Source: JAIXUI01 sp943373175
Lineage (GTDB): Bacteria; Bacteroidota; Bacteroidia; UBA7662; JAIXUI01
Assembly (NCBI GenBank): GCA_943373175.1
Contig: CALSBM010000007.1
Coordinates: 4,637-68,636, forward strand
Length of the DNA: 64,000 nucleotides
Direction: 5' to 3'
The position numbers and the translations under genes are program-made. Under the pieces are notes generated by a model, which saw only the letters and a list, made by a program, of their open reading frames with translations, searched no databases and had not been told where the DNA came from. Positions 1 to 8,854 of this stretch are shown here, piece by piece (within the stretch, counting starts at the first letter, position 1; every line of letters starts with the position of its first letter).

Positions 1-79
1 TAGTGGATAAAAAAGTAATTTTTTATATTTATCGATTTGAAGGATTGTCAATTTTAACCTTTATTCTCAAGAATCGAAA

Positions 80-109
80 AAGTGCCAACTGTTTCATCAA
101 TTGGCACTT
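80..109 (-). terminator. Rho-independent terminator after osmC
   Basis: A 9-bp perfect inverted repeat, AAGTGCCAA with TTGGCACTT, encloses a 12-base loop. Read on the minus strand the stem runs into a short T tract. It lies just after the minus-strand OsmC gene and so probably ends that transcript. Confidence 0.6.
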
Positions 110-138
110 ACACAAAAATGTTACTCTTTTGGCTGAAC

Positions 139-552
139 TCAACTATTCAATGTCCAAGTAAGACTGATTTCGGTGTTCAGCAATAATGAGATAGGGCAAT
201 TAGCCTTCGCTTCGTCTGCCAGCTCCTCAAAACGCTCTTTCGTAATCTCTTTAACCTTTGCATCTAGCACTAAGGAAGAGTTAACGATTTTTCCATTTTC
301 TAAGACAATGGTGCAGGAAGTATCCAATGCATCGGCAGTAAAACCTGCACTGCTTATTAAAAAGGTCAGCTTCATAGTAAAACATCCGGCATGTGCCGCT
401 GCGATAAGTTCTTCCGGATTGGTGCCTGTACCTTGCTCAAAACGGGACAAATACGAATACGGCGTTTCTGCTAACACACCGCTATCGGTACTTAAATGAC
501 CACTTCCTGTTTTTCCTGATCCTGCCCAATGGGCTGTAGCTGTTCTTTTCAT
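139..552 (-). CDS. OsmC family peroxiredoxin
   Basis: OsmC/Ohr-type thiol peroxidase that reduces organic hydroperoxides in the cytoplasm. The 137-residue product matches the usual OsmC length. The two family cysteines are visible: Cys57 in HAGCFTM and Cys119 in ANCPIS, with the family Arg and Glu in the SRFEQGTGTNPEEL stretch. The start was set at the ATG giving MKRTATAHW, the normal OsmC N-terminus; a longer reading adds 18 residues unlike the family. It stands alone, divergent from the MFS gene. OsmC rather than Ohr fits the sequence best, but substrate preference cannot be read. Confidence 0.88.
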   Translation of the reverse strand: MKRTATAHWAGSGKTGSGHLSTDSGVLAETPYSYLSRFEQGTGTNPEELIAAAHAGCFTMKLTFLISSAGFTADALDTSCTIVLENGKIVNSSLVLDAKVKEITKERFEELADEAKANCPISLLLNTEISLTWTLNS

Positions 553-655
553 TAGATGTTTGGTTTTCGCTACAAAATTGCACCCCGTCAACCAGTCTCC
601 AAACAACTATTCTATATAACACCTGCATTTCGTCGGATTGGCTATCTTTCCACCT

Positions 656-1891
656 ATGCGTGATTCTGTTCCGGCTTCCAGCCAACGTCCGGTTTACACC
701 CTCATCCTAGTAGCCGCTCTGGGCTACTTTGTGGACATTTACGACCTCATCTTATTTAATGTAGTCAAAAAGGCAAGCTTAGAGTCTTTGGGAATATTTG
801 GTGCTGAGTTAGAAGAAAAGGGAATATTCCTTTTCAATATGCAAATGATGGGTATGTTGATAGGCGGCGTTCTCTGGGGCATCCTGGGAGATAAACGCGG
901 TCGGTTATCGGTGTTATTTGGTTCTATCATCACGTACTCTATTGCTAATATTCTGAATGGATTTGTTACTGACGTTAATATGTATGCCTTGCTACGTTTT
1001 ATCGCTGGTATTGGTCTGGCAGGCGAATTGGGTGCTGGAATAACCCTCGTTTCAGAAACCATGAGTAAAGAAAAACGAGGCATTGGCACCATGATAATCG
1101 TAACCTTTGGTGCACTGGGTGCTGTACTCGCAGCCTTAGTGGGTGATATGTTTTCATGGCAGGTTTCTTATTGGATGGGTGGAGTAATGGGCTTGGCTTT
1201 ACTTGCCCTTCGTTTGGGCACGTATGAGTCGGGAATGTTTCTCAAGACAAAGCAAACCTCCATCAACAGAGGGCTGTTTTTTAGCTTGTTCACTCAAAAA
1301 GAGCGTCGGGTTAAGTACCTGGATTGTATAGCAGTAGGTTTACCAATCTGGTTTGCAGTTGGGGTGCTAATAGCGCTACTCCCACAATTTAAACCCTTTT
1401 TGAAGTTGCAGGAAGATTGCTCGGTAGGCACAGCCATAATGTATTGTTACTTGGGATTGTCAGCCGGTGATTTGCTTTCAGGCATACTTAGTCAGATGCT
1501 CAAAAGCAGGAAAAAGGTGGTCATTGGTTATTTGGTAGCCTCATTTGTTTTGATGTTATTTTACTTATTAGGCTCCGGCCATAGCAGTTGGATGTTTCGA
1601 CTGCTTTGCTTCCTGATTGGAGCTTCTACTGGCTATTGGGCTTTGTTTGTTACAATAGCCTCTGAGCAGTTTGGAACCAACATGCGTTCAACTGTTACTA
1701 CCACCGTTCCCAATTTTGTGCGAGGTGCTGTTGTTCCGATTACGCTAATTTTCAGCGGATTATCCCCACTGTTAGGAGTAATTGGTGCAGCAGTTTTTGT
1801 AGGAAGTGTTTGCCTGCTTTTGGCTTTCCGGTCAATCTTTAGGCTGAAAGAAACCTTTCATGAAGATTTGGATTACTTTGAAACTCTCTGA
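656..1891 (+). CDS. MFS transporter
   Basis: Major facilitator superfamily permease of the inner membrane, 411 residues with about 12 hydrophobic segments. The loop after TM2 carries the family signature GILGDKRGR (the GxxxDRxGRR-like motif A), and a long cytoplasmic loop separates the two halves. The ATG at 656 was preferred over an in-frame TTG 18 bases upstream. Its stop codon overlaps the start of hemW (TGATG), so the two are translationally coupled. The cargo is unknown; general resemblance is to the metabolite/sugar-acid MFS branch rather than drug exporters, but this is weak. Confidence 0.85.
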   Translation: MRDSVPASSQRPVYTLILVAALGYFVDIYDLILFNVVKKASLESLGIFGAELEEKGIFLFNMQMMGMLIGGVLWGILGDKRGRLSVLFGSIITYSIANILNGFVTDVNMYALLRFIAGIGLAGELGAGITLVSETMSKEKRGIGTMIIVTFGALGAVLAALVGDMFSWQVSYWMGGVMGLALLALRLGTYESGMFLKTKQTSINRGLFFSLFTQKERRVKYLDCIAVGLPIWFAVGVLIALLPQFKPFLKLQEDCSVGTAIMYCYLGLSAGDLLSGILSQMLKSRKKVVIGYLVASFVLMLFYLLGSGHSSWMFRLLCFLIGASTGYWALFVTIASEQFGTNMRSTVTTTVPNFVRGAVVPITLIFSGLSPLLGVIGAAVFVGSVCLLLAFRSIFRLKETFHEDLDYFETL

Positions 1892-3018
1892 TGGCGGGGC
1901 TTTACCTTCATATTCCGTTTTGCAGAAAGGCCTGCCATTATTGCGATTTTCATTTTTCTACCTCTGGACGATTAAGAAAGGAAATCTTAACGTCTATCGT
2001 CAAAGAAATGGAAGTTCACGCTCATGCAGCTAATCTATATTCCTTCAAAACAATCTATTTCGGCGGGGGAACTCCTTCTCTTTTAACTCCTGAAGAGTTG
2101 ATTTTTTTGTTTGAAGCCATTTATTACCATTTTCAGATTGCGCCTGAAGCAGAAATTACTCTTGAAGCCAATCCTTCCGATCTTAATAGTGCTTACCTCC
2201 GAGAACTGAAACAAACTCCCATTAATAGACTGTCCATCGGCTTGCAAAGTTTTGATGAAGCACAGCTCCGATGGATGAACCGCGACCATTCAGAATATGA
2301 AAGTGTTCAGGCGGTGAAACTTGCTTTTGAAGCAGGTTTCGAATCCCTAAATGTTGACTTAATCTATGGTATTCCGGGAACCGACATGGCATACTGGGAA
2401 AGGCAGTTAGCCCGTATGAATGAGCTTCCAGTCCATCATCTTTCTGCGTACTGCCTAACCGTGGAGCCAGGAACTGCTTTGGCACATTTTGTTAAGAAAG
2501 GCAATAGTAAGCCAGTGGACGAGGAAATGGCTGCTACTCACTTCGGTATGCTTAAAACATGGGCAGCGCAACGTGGATGGGAACATTACGAAATGTCTAA
2601 CTTTTGCCAGCCCGGCCACCAGGCGCGGCACAACAGTGCATACTGGAACCTGCAACCTTATCTGGGACTTGGCCCTTCTGCTCATAGTTATACCGGAAAA
2701 GAACGACACGCTAATGTTGCTTCTAATCCTAAGTATGTCAAGTGCTTGTCGGATAGTTTACAGAGTTGGGAAACAGAACATCTTTCCGAAACCGACCACT
2801 ATCACGACTGGCTGCTTACCGGTTTCAGAACAAAAGAGGGCATTCAATTAGTGAACATGCCGGAACTTCCAAACATAGTCAAAACTCATTTTGATCAAGA
2901 AATCCGGAAGTTGCTTGAGGCCGATAAAATCATCAAAACGCCGGCAGGGTACGTGATACCAAGCCACCAATGGTTTACCATGGATCAAGTATTGGAGGCT
3001 TTATTTTACGTGGAATAG
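1891..3018 (+). CDS. hemW: Radical SAM heme chaperone HemW
   Basis: HemW/HemN-like radical SAM protein, 375 residues. The N-terminus has the cluster motif CX3CX2C (Cys11, Cys15, Cys18) directly after LYLHIPF. It lacks the extra cysteine of true HemN coproporphyrinogen dehydrogenase (HemN has CxC at the end), which points to HemW, a heme-binding chaperone that inserts heme into respiratory enzymes. GGGTPSLL and the NRLSIGLQSF segment are further HemW landmarks. It overlaps the preceding MFS gene by one base. A heme chaperone fits the two heme-copper oxidase operons farther along the window. Confidence 0.93.
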   Translation: MAGLYLHIPFCRKACHYCDFHFSTSGRLRKEILTSIVKEMEVHAHAANLYSFKTIYFGGGTPSLLTPEELIFLFEAIYYHFQIAPEAEITLEANPSDLNSAYLRELKQTPINRLSIGLQSFDEAQLRWMNRDHSEYESVQAVKLAFEAGFESLNVDLIYGIPGTDMAYWERQLARMNELPVHHLSAYCLTVEPGTALAHFVKKGNSKPVDEEMAATHFGMLKTWAAQRGWEHYEMSNFCQPGHQARHNSAYWNLQPYLGLGPSAHSYTGKERHANVASNPKYVKCLSDSLQSWETEHLSETDHYHDWLLTGFRTKEGIQLVNMPELPNIVKTHFDQEIRKLLEADKIIKTPAGYVIPSHQWFTMDQVLEALFYVE

Positions 3019-3078
3019 CCCTAAGTAGGGGAAAAGCTTAGCAACTAAAGGGTGGAGGAAGGAAGGTCAGAAGAATTA

Positions 3079-3097
3079 GCCGCCCCTTCGGGGCGGC
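3079..3097 (-). terminator. Terminator-like hairpin after the tRNA-Leu pair
   Basis: GCCGCCCC and GGGGCGGC form a perfect 8-bp stem around a TTC triloop. On the minus strand it lies just after the tRNA-Leu(CAG) gene and is followed by a pyrimidine-rich stretch. It could also end hemW transcription from the other side. Confidence 0.55.
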
Positions 3098-3102
3098 ATC
3101 AG

Positions 3103-3186
<84 letters not shown>

Positions 3187-3195
3187 TATCTTCTG

Positions 3196-3277
3196 TACCC
3201 AGGGCCGGGCTCGAACCGGCACGACTTGCGTCACAGGTGTTTGAGACCAGCGCGTCTACCAATTCCGCCACCTGGGC
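3196..3277 (-). tRNA. tRNA-Leu (anticodon CAA)
   Basis: Minus-strand class II tRNA. The acceptor arm GCCCAGG pairs with CCTGGGT (one G-U pair at 1-72), the anticodon loop CTCAAAC reads CAA, there is a long variable arm and a GGTTCGAGCC T arm. The anticodon stem as read (CTGGT against ACCTG) contains a T-T mismatch at its second pair. CCA is not encoded. This is the first gene of the two-tRNA unit. Confidence 0.93.
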
Positions 3278-3287
3278 TAAGCGGTTG

Positions 3288-3318
3288 CAAAAGTAAAGGT
3301 AAAATCCGCTTCACCAAA
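3288..3318 (-). promoter_or_regulatory. Bacteroidota-type promoter for the tRNA-Leu pair
   Basis: On the minus strand TACTTTTG (3288-3295) matches the Bacteroidota -7 box TAnnTTTG. A TTTG (3315-3318) lies 19 bases upstream of it, at the spacing expected for the -33 box. The tRNA begins about 10 bases downstream of the -7 box. Confidence 0.6.
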
Positions 3319-3359
3319 CAAAGCGATTAAATTTGTGGTTCAGTTTCACAAAACCTCTC

Positions 3360-5285
3360 ATGTCTTCCTTATACTGCCCTAGCCTTACTGATTACAAACG
3401 TTTCTCCACTCGCGTGGTACAAATTGGCGATGTTGCCATGGGAGGGTCAAACCCCATTGTAGTTCAGTCGATGACTACTACTGATACCATGGACACAGAA
3501 GCAACCGTGGCTCAGTCGATACGGTTGATAGAAGCCGGTTGCGAAATCGTTCGTATTACTGCTCCGAGCCTGAAGGAAGCTGAAAATCTAGCGAACATCA
3601 AGCGCGAGCTGAAAAACAGAGGTTACCATGTTCCGCTTGTTGCCGATATCCACTTTACTCCTAATGCTGCTGAAGTGGCTGCCAGAATCGTGGAGAAAGT
3701 GCGCATCAATCCAGGCAATTTTGTGGATAAGAAGAAGTTCGAACAAATCGATTATACCGAATCGTCTTACGAAGCTGAACTCGCTCGCATTAGAAAGAAG
3801 TTCATCCCTTTGGTGAAAATCTGCAAGGAATACGGCACTGCCATGCGCATCGGCACTAACCACGGCTCCCTTTCCGATCGAATTATGAGCCGCTATGGCG
3901 ATACGCCTCTGGGCATGGTTGAATCGGCGATGGAGTTCCTCCGCATAGCACGAGAATTGGACTATCATCAAATTGTACTTTCCATGAAGGCCAGTAATCC
4001 TCAGGTAATGGTGCAAGCTTACCGAATGCTGGTGAGCACCATGATGCAAAACAACATGGATTATCCGTTGCACCTTGGCGTTACTGAAGCCGGCGATGGC
4101 GAAGATGGCCGCATCAAATCAGCCGTTGGAATCGGAACTTTGTTGGAAGATGGCTTAGGCGATACCGTTCGGGTGTCCCTCACCGAAGAACCAGAATTCG
4201 AAATTCCGGTAGCCCGGGCTTTAATTGATCGTTACAGCCAGCGTAAAGCTTCAAGACCAATTCCTGAACTTAGAAACCCTCATGACTTCCTTCATTACTC
4301 AAAAAGAGCAACGCATGAAGTCCTCAACTTCGGAGGCAAACATGTTCCTCCTGTGGTTGCTGATTTAAGTGGAAGAAGTTTAGACTACAACACCCTGAAT
4401 GAGATCGGCTATCATTATGATGAACCGTCCGATAAATGGCATCTGGCTGATCAAACTGCAGATTATGTCTTCACTCGCCAATTACCTGAATTCCGCAACT
4501 GGCCAACCACGCTGGGCGTTTTAGTGCCTTTCAAAGAATGGAAGCAGGGAATCGACCGTTGTTATCCGGTTTTAACTGCAAGTGAATACCAGTCCGCAAC
4601 CAACGCGGGAGTTGCGTTTCTACAGATTAGTTTACCAGAACTAACCGAAGAGTTGATTGAAATGATTCGCAGCGATAAAAATCTGGTGCTGGTAATTGCT
4701 ACCGACAACGCACATGCGATGCCCGAAATGCGCCGACTTTATCTGGAACTGCTGCATTATGGACTAACTAATCCTTCCATTGTTCATCGTACATACCAAG
4801 AATTGAATCAGGAACTGACGCAGCTCGCAGCTTCAACCGATGCTGGAGCACTTTTCTTAGACGGATTCGGGGAAGGAATTTGGATTGGTAACGAGGATTT
4901 ACATCCTTTAAACTCGTTCAATAGCCTCGCATTTGGCATTCTTCAAGCTACTCGTCTTAGAATTTCGAAGACAGAATATATTGCTTGCCCATCTTGCGGA
5001 AGAACTCTTTTTGATTTACAGGAAACAACTGCCAAAATCCGCAAAAGAACCAGCCACCTAAAAGGAGTAAAAATTGGCATTATGGGTTGCATTGTTAACG
5101 GTCCCGGCGAAATGGCCGATGCCGATTATGGCTATGTGGGCTCCGGTCAAGGAAAAATTACCCTATACAAAGGCAAGGAAATAGTTAAACGAAACATTCC
5201 ATCGTCAGGAGCAGTTGATGCTCTGGTTGAATTAATCCGCCATCATGGAGATTGGATTGAGCCTACAGCTAACCCTTTCGGTTAA
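3360..5285 (+). CDS. ispG: 4-hydroxy-3-methylbut-2-enyl-diphosphate synthase IspG (long form)
   Basis: IspG/GcpE converts MEcPP to HMBPP in the MEP isoprenoid pathway. At 641 residues it is the long form with a central insert domain, known from Bacteroidota, chlamydiae and plants; short bacterial forms are about 370. The N-terminal TIM-barrel starts at VVQIGDVAMGGSNPIVVQSM. The 4Fe-4S ligands sit at the C-terminus: Cys543 and Cys546 in CPSCGRTLFD, Cys577 in GIMGCIVNGPGE, and Glu584. The ATG at 3360 (MSSLYCPSL) was chosen; an upstream in-frame TTG would add nine residues. A TAAATTTG box at 3328-3335 is a possible -7 element. Confidence 0.96.
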   Translation: MSSLYCPSLTDYKRFSTRVVQIGDVAMGGSNPIVVQSMTTTDTMDTEATVAQSIRLIEAGCEIVRITAPSLKEAENLANIKRELKNRGYHVPLVADIHFTPNAAEVAARIVEKVRINPGNFVDKKKFEQIDYTESSYEAELARIRKKFIPLVKICKEYGTAMRIGTNHGSLSDRIMSRYGDTPLGMVESAMEFLRIARELDYHQIVLSMKASNPQVMVQAYRMLVSTMMQNNMDYPLHLGVTEAGDGEDGRIKSAVGIGTLLEDGLGDTVRVSLTEEPEFEIPVARALIDRYSQRKASRPIPELRNPHDFLHYSKRATHEVLNFGGKHVPPVVADLSGRSLDYNTLNEIGYHYDEPSDKWHLADQTADYVFTRQLPEFRNWPTTLGVLVPFKEWKQGIDRCYPVLTASEYQSATNAGVAFLQISLPELTEELIEMIRSDKNLVLVIATDNAHAMPEMRRLYLELLHYGLTNPSIVHRTYQELNQELTQLAASTDAGALFLDGFGEGIWIGNEDLHPLNSFNSLAFGILQATRLRISKTEYIACPSCGRTLFDLQETTAKIRKRTSHLKGVKIGIMGCIVNGPGEMADADYGYVGSGQGKITLYKGKEIVKRNIPSSGAVDALVELIRHHGDWIEPTANPFG

Positions 5286-5323
5286 GAGGCTACCTATTCA
5301 GGCTTTCTAACTTTTTCATTGAA

Positions 5324-6628
5324 TTGAAAAAATTGGTCAATACGCTACTGATTCAAATCTCGAACGATGAGGTTGTGCTCTCTCCTACCTTAATTATTCC
5401 AATAACTGAAACCAATTTCCCATACCAATACTGTAACCTTAGTAATTATAAAAAAATATTCTGGGAAGTAGAATTAACTGGATATTCAGAAGACACAAGT
5501 TGTTTGAAATTAAAAGTATTGAACTATAATGCCATTTTTGATGATAGATTAAAGAAGCAAAGACCAACGAGAAAAATTGAAAAACTTGAATTCGAAAAAT
5601 TTGACTGGAGAAGTCTTGAAGCACTTTTAACCTCCTATAAAGCAGCGCAGTTAGATTCCTTCGTAGAAAAAAATCCAATAGCCTTCAACCATAGAACAGC
5701 ATCTGGAAGTCATGTTGAATTTATAGAACCCCTTTCTCCAAAAAAAACTGAAAGCACTTCTTCCACTCCTTCAAATGAAATAATAGAAATTTCTAAACAA
5801 TGGAGAATAAAATTTGAGGATGCTTTTTTCGAATTGGGGTATATCCGATTTATAAAAGAATTTCCAGAGATAAAAAAAGCAGTTATAATAAAAATATTCA
5901 ACGATAATTTATTGCCTGAATTCGAATTGATAAAACCGTGGTTTATAAAGAAGTTAGGCAAGACTTTTCAAGTTGAAATAAAAGCAAAAATTAATTCTGA
6001 ACAACTCATTGATTACGATGCGACTTCCTCAATAATTAGCGCTATCAATCCTAATTTATTGGAAAATATTCGTCAACAACGGATATGGGGGTTACAAAAA
6101 ACACCTAATAAAACCGAAATTGACCAATCGCTATTCACTTCCGATGAAATATTTGAACATGCGATTGATAAGGGTGGCAATTTGTTTCAACAAAATGAAT
6201 TAGAAGTGCTAGAAATCCTATCACAATTAAATTCAGTCCGGAATAAAAGGCAATTAACCTATTTGGCGAGTCAGCTTCAAAATAATCATTCCAAACTTAG
6301 ATTCACTTTAAATCCACATTTTGGATTTGTCTTTCACGTTATTGGAAAAACTCAACACCATTTCATTTGGGAGCTTTTAAATAGTCATGCCACTTATGTG
6401 TGGAGCAGACCCAAAAATGAAATATCAGAAATAAATTTGTTTAAAGAATTAGAAGCAATCATCAATTATATCCGATTAGAAGGAAGAGATACCTATAAAA
6501 GTGCTTACAGACAGTTCAAGAGAGACGAAAACTGGATTTTTAATTCCATTGATCACGAAGATGCAAACTCATCATTTAAAGATGGTTTTGTAAAATGGAA
6601 ATATAAACTGGAAGAAAAACTGGTTTAA
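5324..6628 (+). CDS. Hypothetical protein, no family recognised
   Basis: A 434-residue protein I do not recognise. No signal peptide or membrane segment is evident, and it is rich in Lys, Glu, Asn and Ile. The third codon positions are clearly more AT-rich than in ispG before it or the oxidase operon after it, which suggests recent acquisition. The C-terminal third (from about residue 290) looks globular, with many aromatics (FGFVFHVIGKTQHHFIWELL), and ends in charged helices. The start is a TTG (LKKLVNTLL); no ATG lies nearby in frame. It stands alone between ispG and the converging oxidase operon. A weak hairpin (GTAGAA.../...TTCTAC) lies at about 6649-6663 after the stop. Confidence 0.7.
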   Translation: MKKLVNTLLIQISNDEVVLSPTLIIPITETNFPYQYCNLSNYKKIFWEVELTGYSEDTSCLKLKVLNYNAIFDDRLKKQRPTRKIEKLEFEKFDWRSLEALLTSYKAAQLDSFVEKNPIAFNHRTASGSHVEFIEPLSPKKTESTSSTPSNEIIEISKQWRIKFEDAFFELGYIRFIKEFPEIKKAVIIKIFNDNLLPEFELIKPWFIKKLGKTFQVEIKAKINSEQLIDYDATSSIISAINPNLLENIRQQRIWGLQKTPNKTEIDQSLFTSDEIFEHAIDKGGNLFQQNELEVLEILSQLNSVRNKRQLTYLASQLQNNHSKLRFTLNPHFGFVFHVIGKTQHHFIWELLNSHATYVWSRPKNEISEINLFKELEAIINYIRLEGRDTYKSAYRQFKRDENWIFNSIDHEDANSSFKDGFVKWKYKLEEKLV

Positions 6629-6664
6629 TGTTCTTCTTGTAGAAAAAGGTTAAACCCTTCTACC

Positions 6665-7048
6665 CTAATTAAACTTATTCTGTTTGAATTCTATTCCTGA
6701 AAATAAATACAGCATGATGATTCTACTGAAACGGAGAGAAAATGGAGAGAACAGTATCAACGCTGAAATAACAATAGCTAAATAGACCCAAACATCCGGG
6801 TCGTGAAGCAAAAAAAAGGTTCCGAAACCAAAAATGATACTTATTGCTACGCTGAAAGCATAGCTAACATACATAGCTCCCCAAAACAACCCAGGTTCAA
6901 CTTCGTAATGCTGTCCACATACTGGACAATCAGAATTCATAATATGTCGCTTTGAAAACTGACTCATAGGATAAGCATACACCTTGCCTTGCCTGCAACG
7001 AGGACAACGCCCTTCCGCGAGTGCACGAAAGTAACTAACAGTAGCCAA
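6665..7048 (-). CDS. DUF983 family zinc-ribbon membrane protein
   Basis: A 127-residue DUF983 protein. Two CxxC pairs (Cys15/Cys18 in CPRCRQGK and Cys41/Cys44 in CPVC) form a likely zinc ribbon, followed by two membrane helices at about residues 59-80 and 84-105. It is the last gene of the cytochrome oxidase operon, one base from the preceding gene. DUF983 genes commonly sit beside heme-copper oxidase genes, so a role in oxidase assembly is likely but not shown by the sequence. Confidence 0.82.
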   Translation of the reverse strand: MATVSYFRALAEGRCPRCRQGKVYAYPMSQFSKRHIMNSDCPVCGQHYEVEPGLFWGAMYVSYAFSVAISIIFGFGTFFLLHDPDVWVYLAIVISALILFSPFSLRFSRIIMLYLFSGIEFKQNKFN

Positions 7049-7049
7049 C

Positions 7050-7280
7050 TTAACCTTGTTTACGCTTTCGCGTTTTAAAATAGTAAACTCCGCCTACTGT
7101 TCCTACAGCCAAGTATGGCAGTGAGAGCAAGTATAGGATTCCTTTATTTAAACCGTTTCCAACGGTTTTGCTTTCCTGCTGCTTACGGGAAGCTTCCAAA
7201 GCAGTCTTACACATCGGACATTGTGCTGAAACAACCAATGAACCGACAGAAAACAACAAGAGAAAGGCGAACTTCTTCAT
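7050..7280 (-). CDS. Small CPMC-motif membrane protein
   Basis: A 76-residue protein with a signal peptide (residues 1-19, ending VSA), then directly CPMCK (Cys21, Cys24), a polar helix and one membrane segment at about residues 46-68 with a basic tail. The placement puts the CxxC outside the cytoplasm, next to SCO and oxidase subunits, which suggests copper handling or thiol chemistry during CuA assembly. That function is inferred from context. It is one base from each of its neighbours. Confidence 0.75.
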   Translation of the reverse strand: MKKFAFLLLFSVGSLVVSAQCPMCKTALEASRKQQESKTVGNGLNKGILYLLSLPYLAVGTVGGVYYFKTRKRKQG

Positions 7281-7281
7281 T

Positions 7282-7818
7282 TTAAAATTGGTAGTAAGGT
7301 GAAATCATGAGATAAACAACTACTCCGGTTACTGTAACATATAACCAAATAGGAAAAGAAAAGCGAACGAGTTTTTTGTGTTTAGCCACTTTTCCGGTTA
7401 ATCCGTAATAAAACGATATCAACACCATGGGCAACACAATCGCTGCAAGCAAAATATGAGTAAGTAAAATAATTAGATAAACAGGCCTGATGGGATTGTC
7501 TTCCGGAAATCTTGTTTCTACTCCAAAAGCATGAAAGGTGACATAAGACAAGAGAAATAAGGAACTGAGTGCAAAGGCTATGAGATTTAGCTTCTTATGT
7601 AAATCAATGTTTTTGCTTTTTATGGCCATAAGGGAAGCTATTAACAACAAGGAAGTTGACCCATTCAGTATTGCATTAAGCTTAGGAAGAAAGCGAACGA
7701 AGTCTGGCATTACTTCCGCTTTTGGCATCATAAACAGTACTACAACCGCTACAAACACTAACATCGAAACGATGTATATCCACCTTAGTGCGACTGTTTC
7801 CTTCACTGATTGTATCAT
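7282..7818 (-). CDS. DUF420 family membrane protein (CtaM-like)
   Basis: A 178-residue integral membrane protein with about five hydrophobic helices, matching the DUF420/YozB family. Its members are found in cytochrome caa3/aa3 oxidase operons; CtaM of Firmicutes is needed for a functional oxidase. Conserved histidines lie at the membrane faces (VTFHAFG, LLTHILLA). It overlaps the SCO gene by four bases, so translation is coupled. Confidence 0.8.
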   Translation of the reverse strand: MIQSVKETVALRWIYIVSMLVFVAVVVLFMMPKAEVMPDFVRFLPKLNAILNGSTSLLLIASLMAIKSKNIDLHKKLNLIAFALSSLFLLSYVTFHAFGVETRFPEDNPIRPVYLIILLTHILLAAIVLPMVLISFYYGLTGKVAKHKKLVRFSFPIWLYVTVTGVVVYLMISPYYQF

Positions 7819-8519
7819 TTCGAAAGCTTTCTATTTTCAACTGCCGAGGCAATGTCTTTGTTTTCGTATTCCTTCTTCAATAAACGAATAGCACCCATTA
7901 AATCATCGACTTCACGGTTATTGGTGCCATCAAAAATTCCTCGAATTCTTCGGTCTGCATCGATGAGAAGCATTTTCTCAGAATGAATAAATTGACCATC
8001 CTGCTGAGCATCGGGTGAAACCTGAGAGAGGAATTGCTGCTGAATCACTGAATATAAACTATCGCGACTGCCTGTAAGAAAACTCCACTTGCCCTTTACG
8101 GCCTTGTTCTCTATGCTATAATGCTTCAGTACCGAAGGGAAGTCCGTTTCAGGATCCACAGTCATGGAAACCATCTGTACCCTATCGTTTTTTATGAAAC
8201 TATCCTGAATTCGCTTCATCTGCTTTGACATATCAATGCAGATAGTTTTACAGGAAGTAAACATGAAATTAACTACGGTAAAGCGACCATCCAGCATACG
8301 CTCAGTCTGTATCAGACTGTCCTGATCTAAAAAGGTGAACGGCCCTACTTGGTGATAAATAGTATCAACCACCGTACGGCCGTTAACCATATTTTCAAAG
8401 GGAATTTTCTCTCCGTAAATCGGAAGCTTTACATAATGGTTTGTACCGAAACCCACATAGAGCCAATACAGCAGAGGGGGTAAAGCCAATATCAGAAAGA
8501 GAACAAGTCCTTTTTTCAA
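7815..8519 (-). CDS. SCO1/SenC family copper chaperone
   Basis: A thioredoxin-fold SCO protein, 234 residues, anchored by one N-terminal helix (about residues 4-23) with the domain outside the cytoplasm. The copper ligands are visible: CX3C (Cys90, Cys94) in TSCKTIC and His179 in QFIHSEKM. SCO proteins deliver copper to the CuA site of oxidase subunit II, encoded upstream in this operon. Length and domain are typical and complete. Confidence 0.93.
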   Translation of the reverse strand: MKKGLVLFLILALPPLLYWLYVGFGTNHYVKLPIYGEKIPFENMVNGRTVVDTIYHQVGPFTFLDQDSLIQTERMLDGRFTVVNFMFTSCKTICIDMSKQMKRIQDSFIKNDRVQMVSMTVDPETDFPSVLKHYSIENKAVKGKWSFLTGSRDSLYSVIQQQFLSQVSPDAQQDGQFIHSEKMLLIDADRRIRGIFDGTNNREVDDLMGAIRLLKKEYENKDIASAVENRKLSK

Positions 8520-8525
8520 GCTCTT

Positions 8526-8843
8526 TTAATAGCGGATATTCAACCAGTAATTGCTTTCATAAAGCAATGCTGCTATGATTCCAAGAATGAAAACCAGTGG
8601 AACAATAATGCTGTAAATCAGATTGATGCGTTCAAACTTAAGGTGCATGAAATAGGCAACAATGTAAAATGCCTTAAGCAACGTAAGTACGATGTAAATC
8701 ACATTCTTGATGGGTTGCGCCATCACACTTTCAGGAATTGCCAGTGCGATGATAAACTCAACCACTGTAATAAGGAGAAGTACAAAAAATACTTTCCAGA
8801 TGCCTTTTATATCGAAACTGCTTTCGTGTTCTGCGTTAGACAT
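8526..8843 (-). CDS. Cytochrome c oxidase subunit IV
   Basis: A 105-residue, three-helix membrane protein of the bacterial oxidase subunit IV (CyoD/CtaF-like) family. It starts at MSNAEHESS; a longer reading would overlap the upstream subunit III gene and adds a hydrophobic stretch unlike the family. Its position after two subunit III genes fits the caa3/aa3 operon order. Subunit IV stabilises the complex and carries no redox centre. Confidence 0.85.
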   Translation of the reverse strand: MSNAEHESSFDIKGIWKVFFVLLLITVVEFIIALAIPESVMAQPIKNVIYIVLTLLKAFYIVAYFMHLKFERINLIYSIIVPLVFILGIIAALLYESNYWLNIRY

Positions 8844-8854
8844 GATTTTGATAA

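Noticed and set aside
3079..3097. GC hairpin as a possible regulatory RNA of hemW
   Set aside because: It is best explained as the terminator of the minus-strand tRNA pair.
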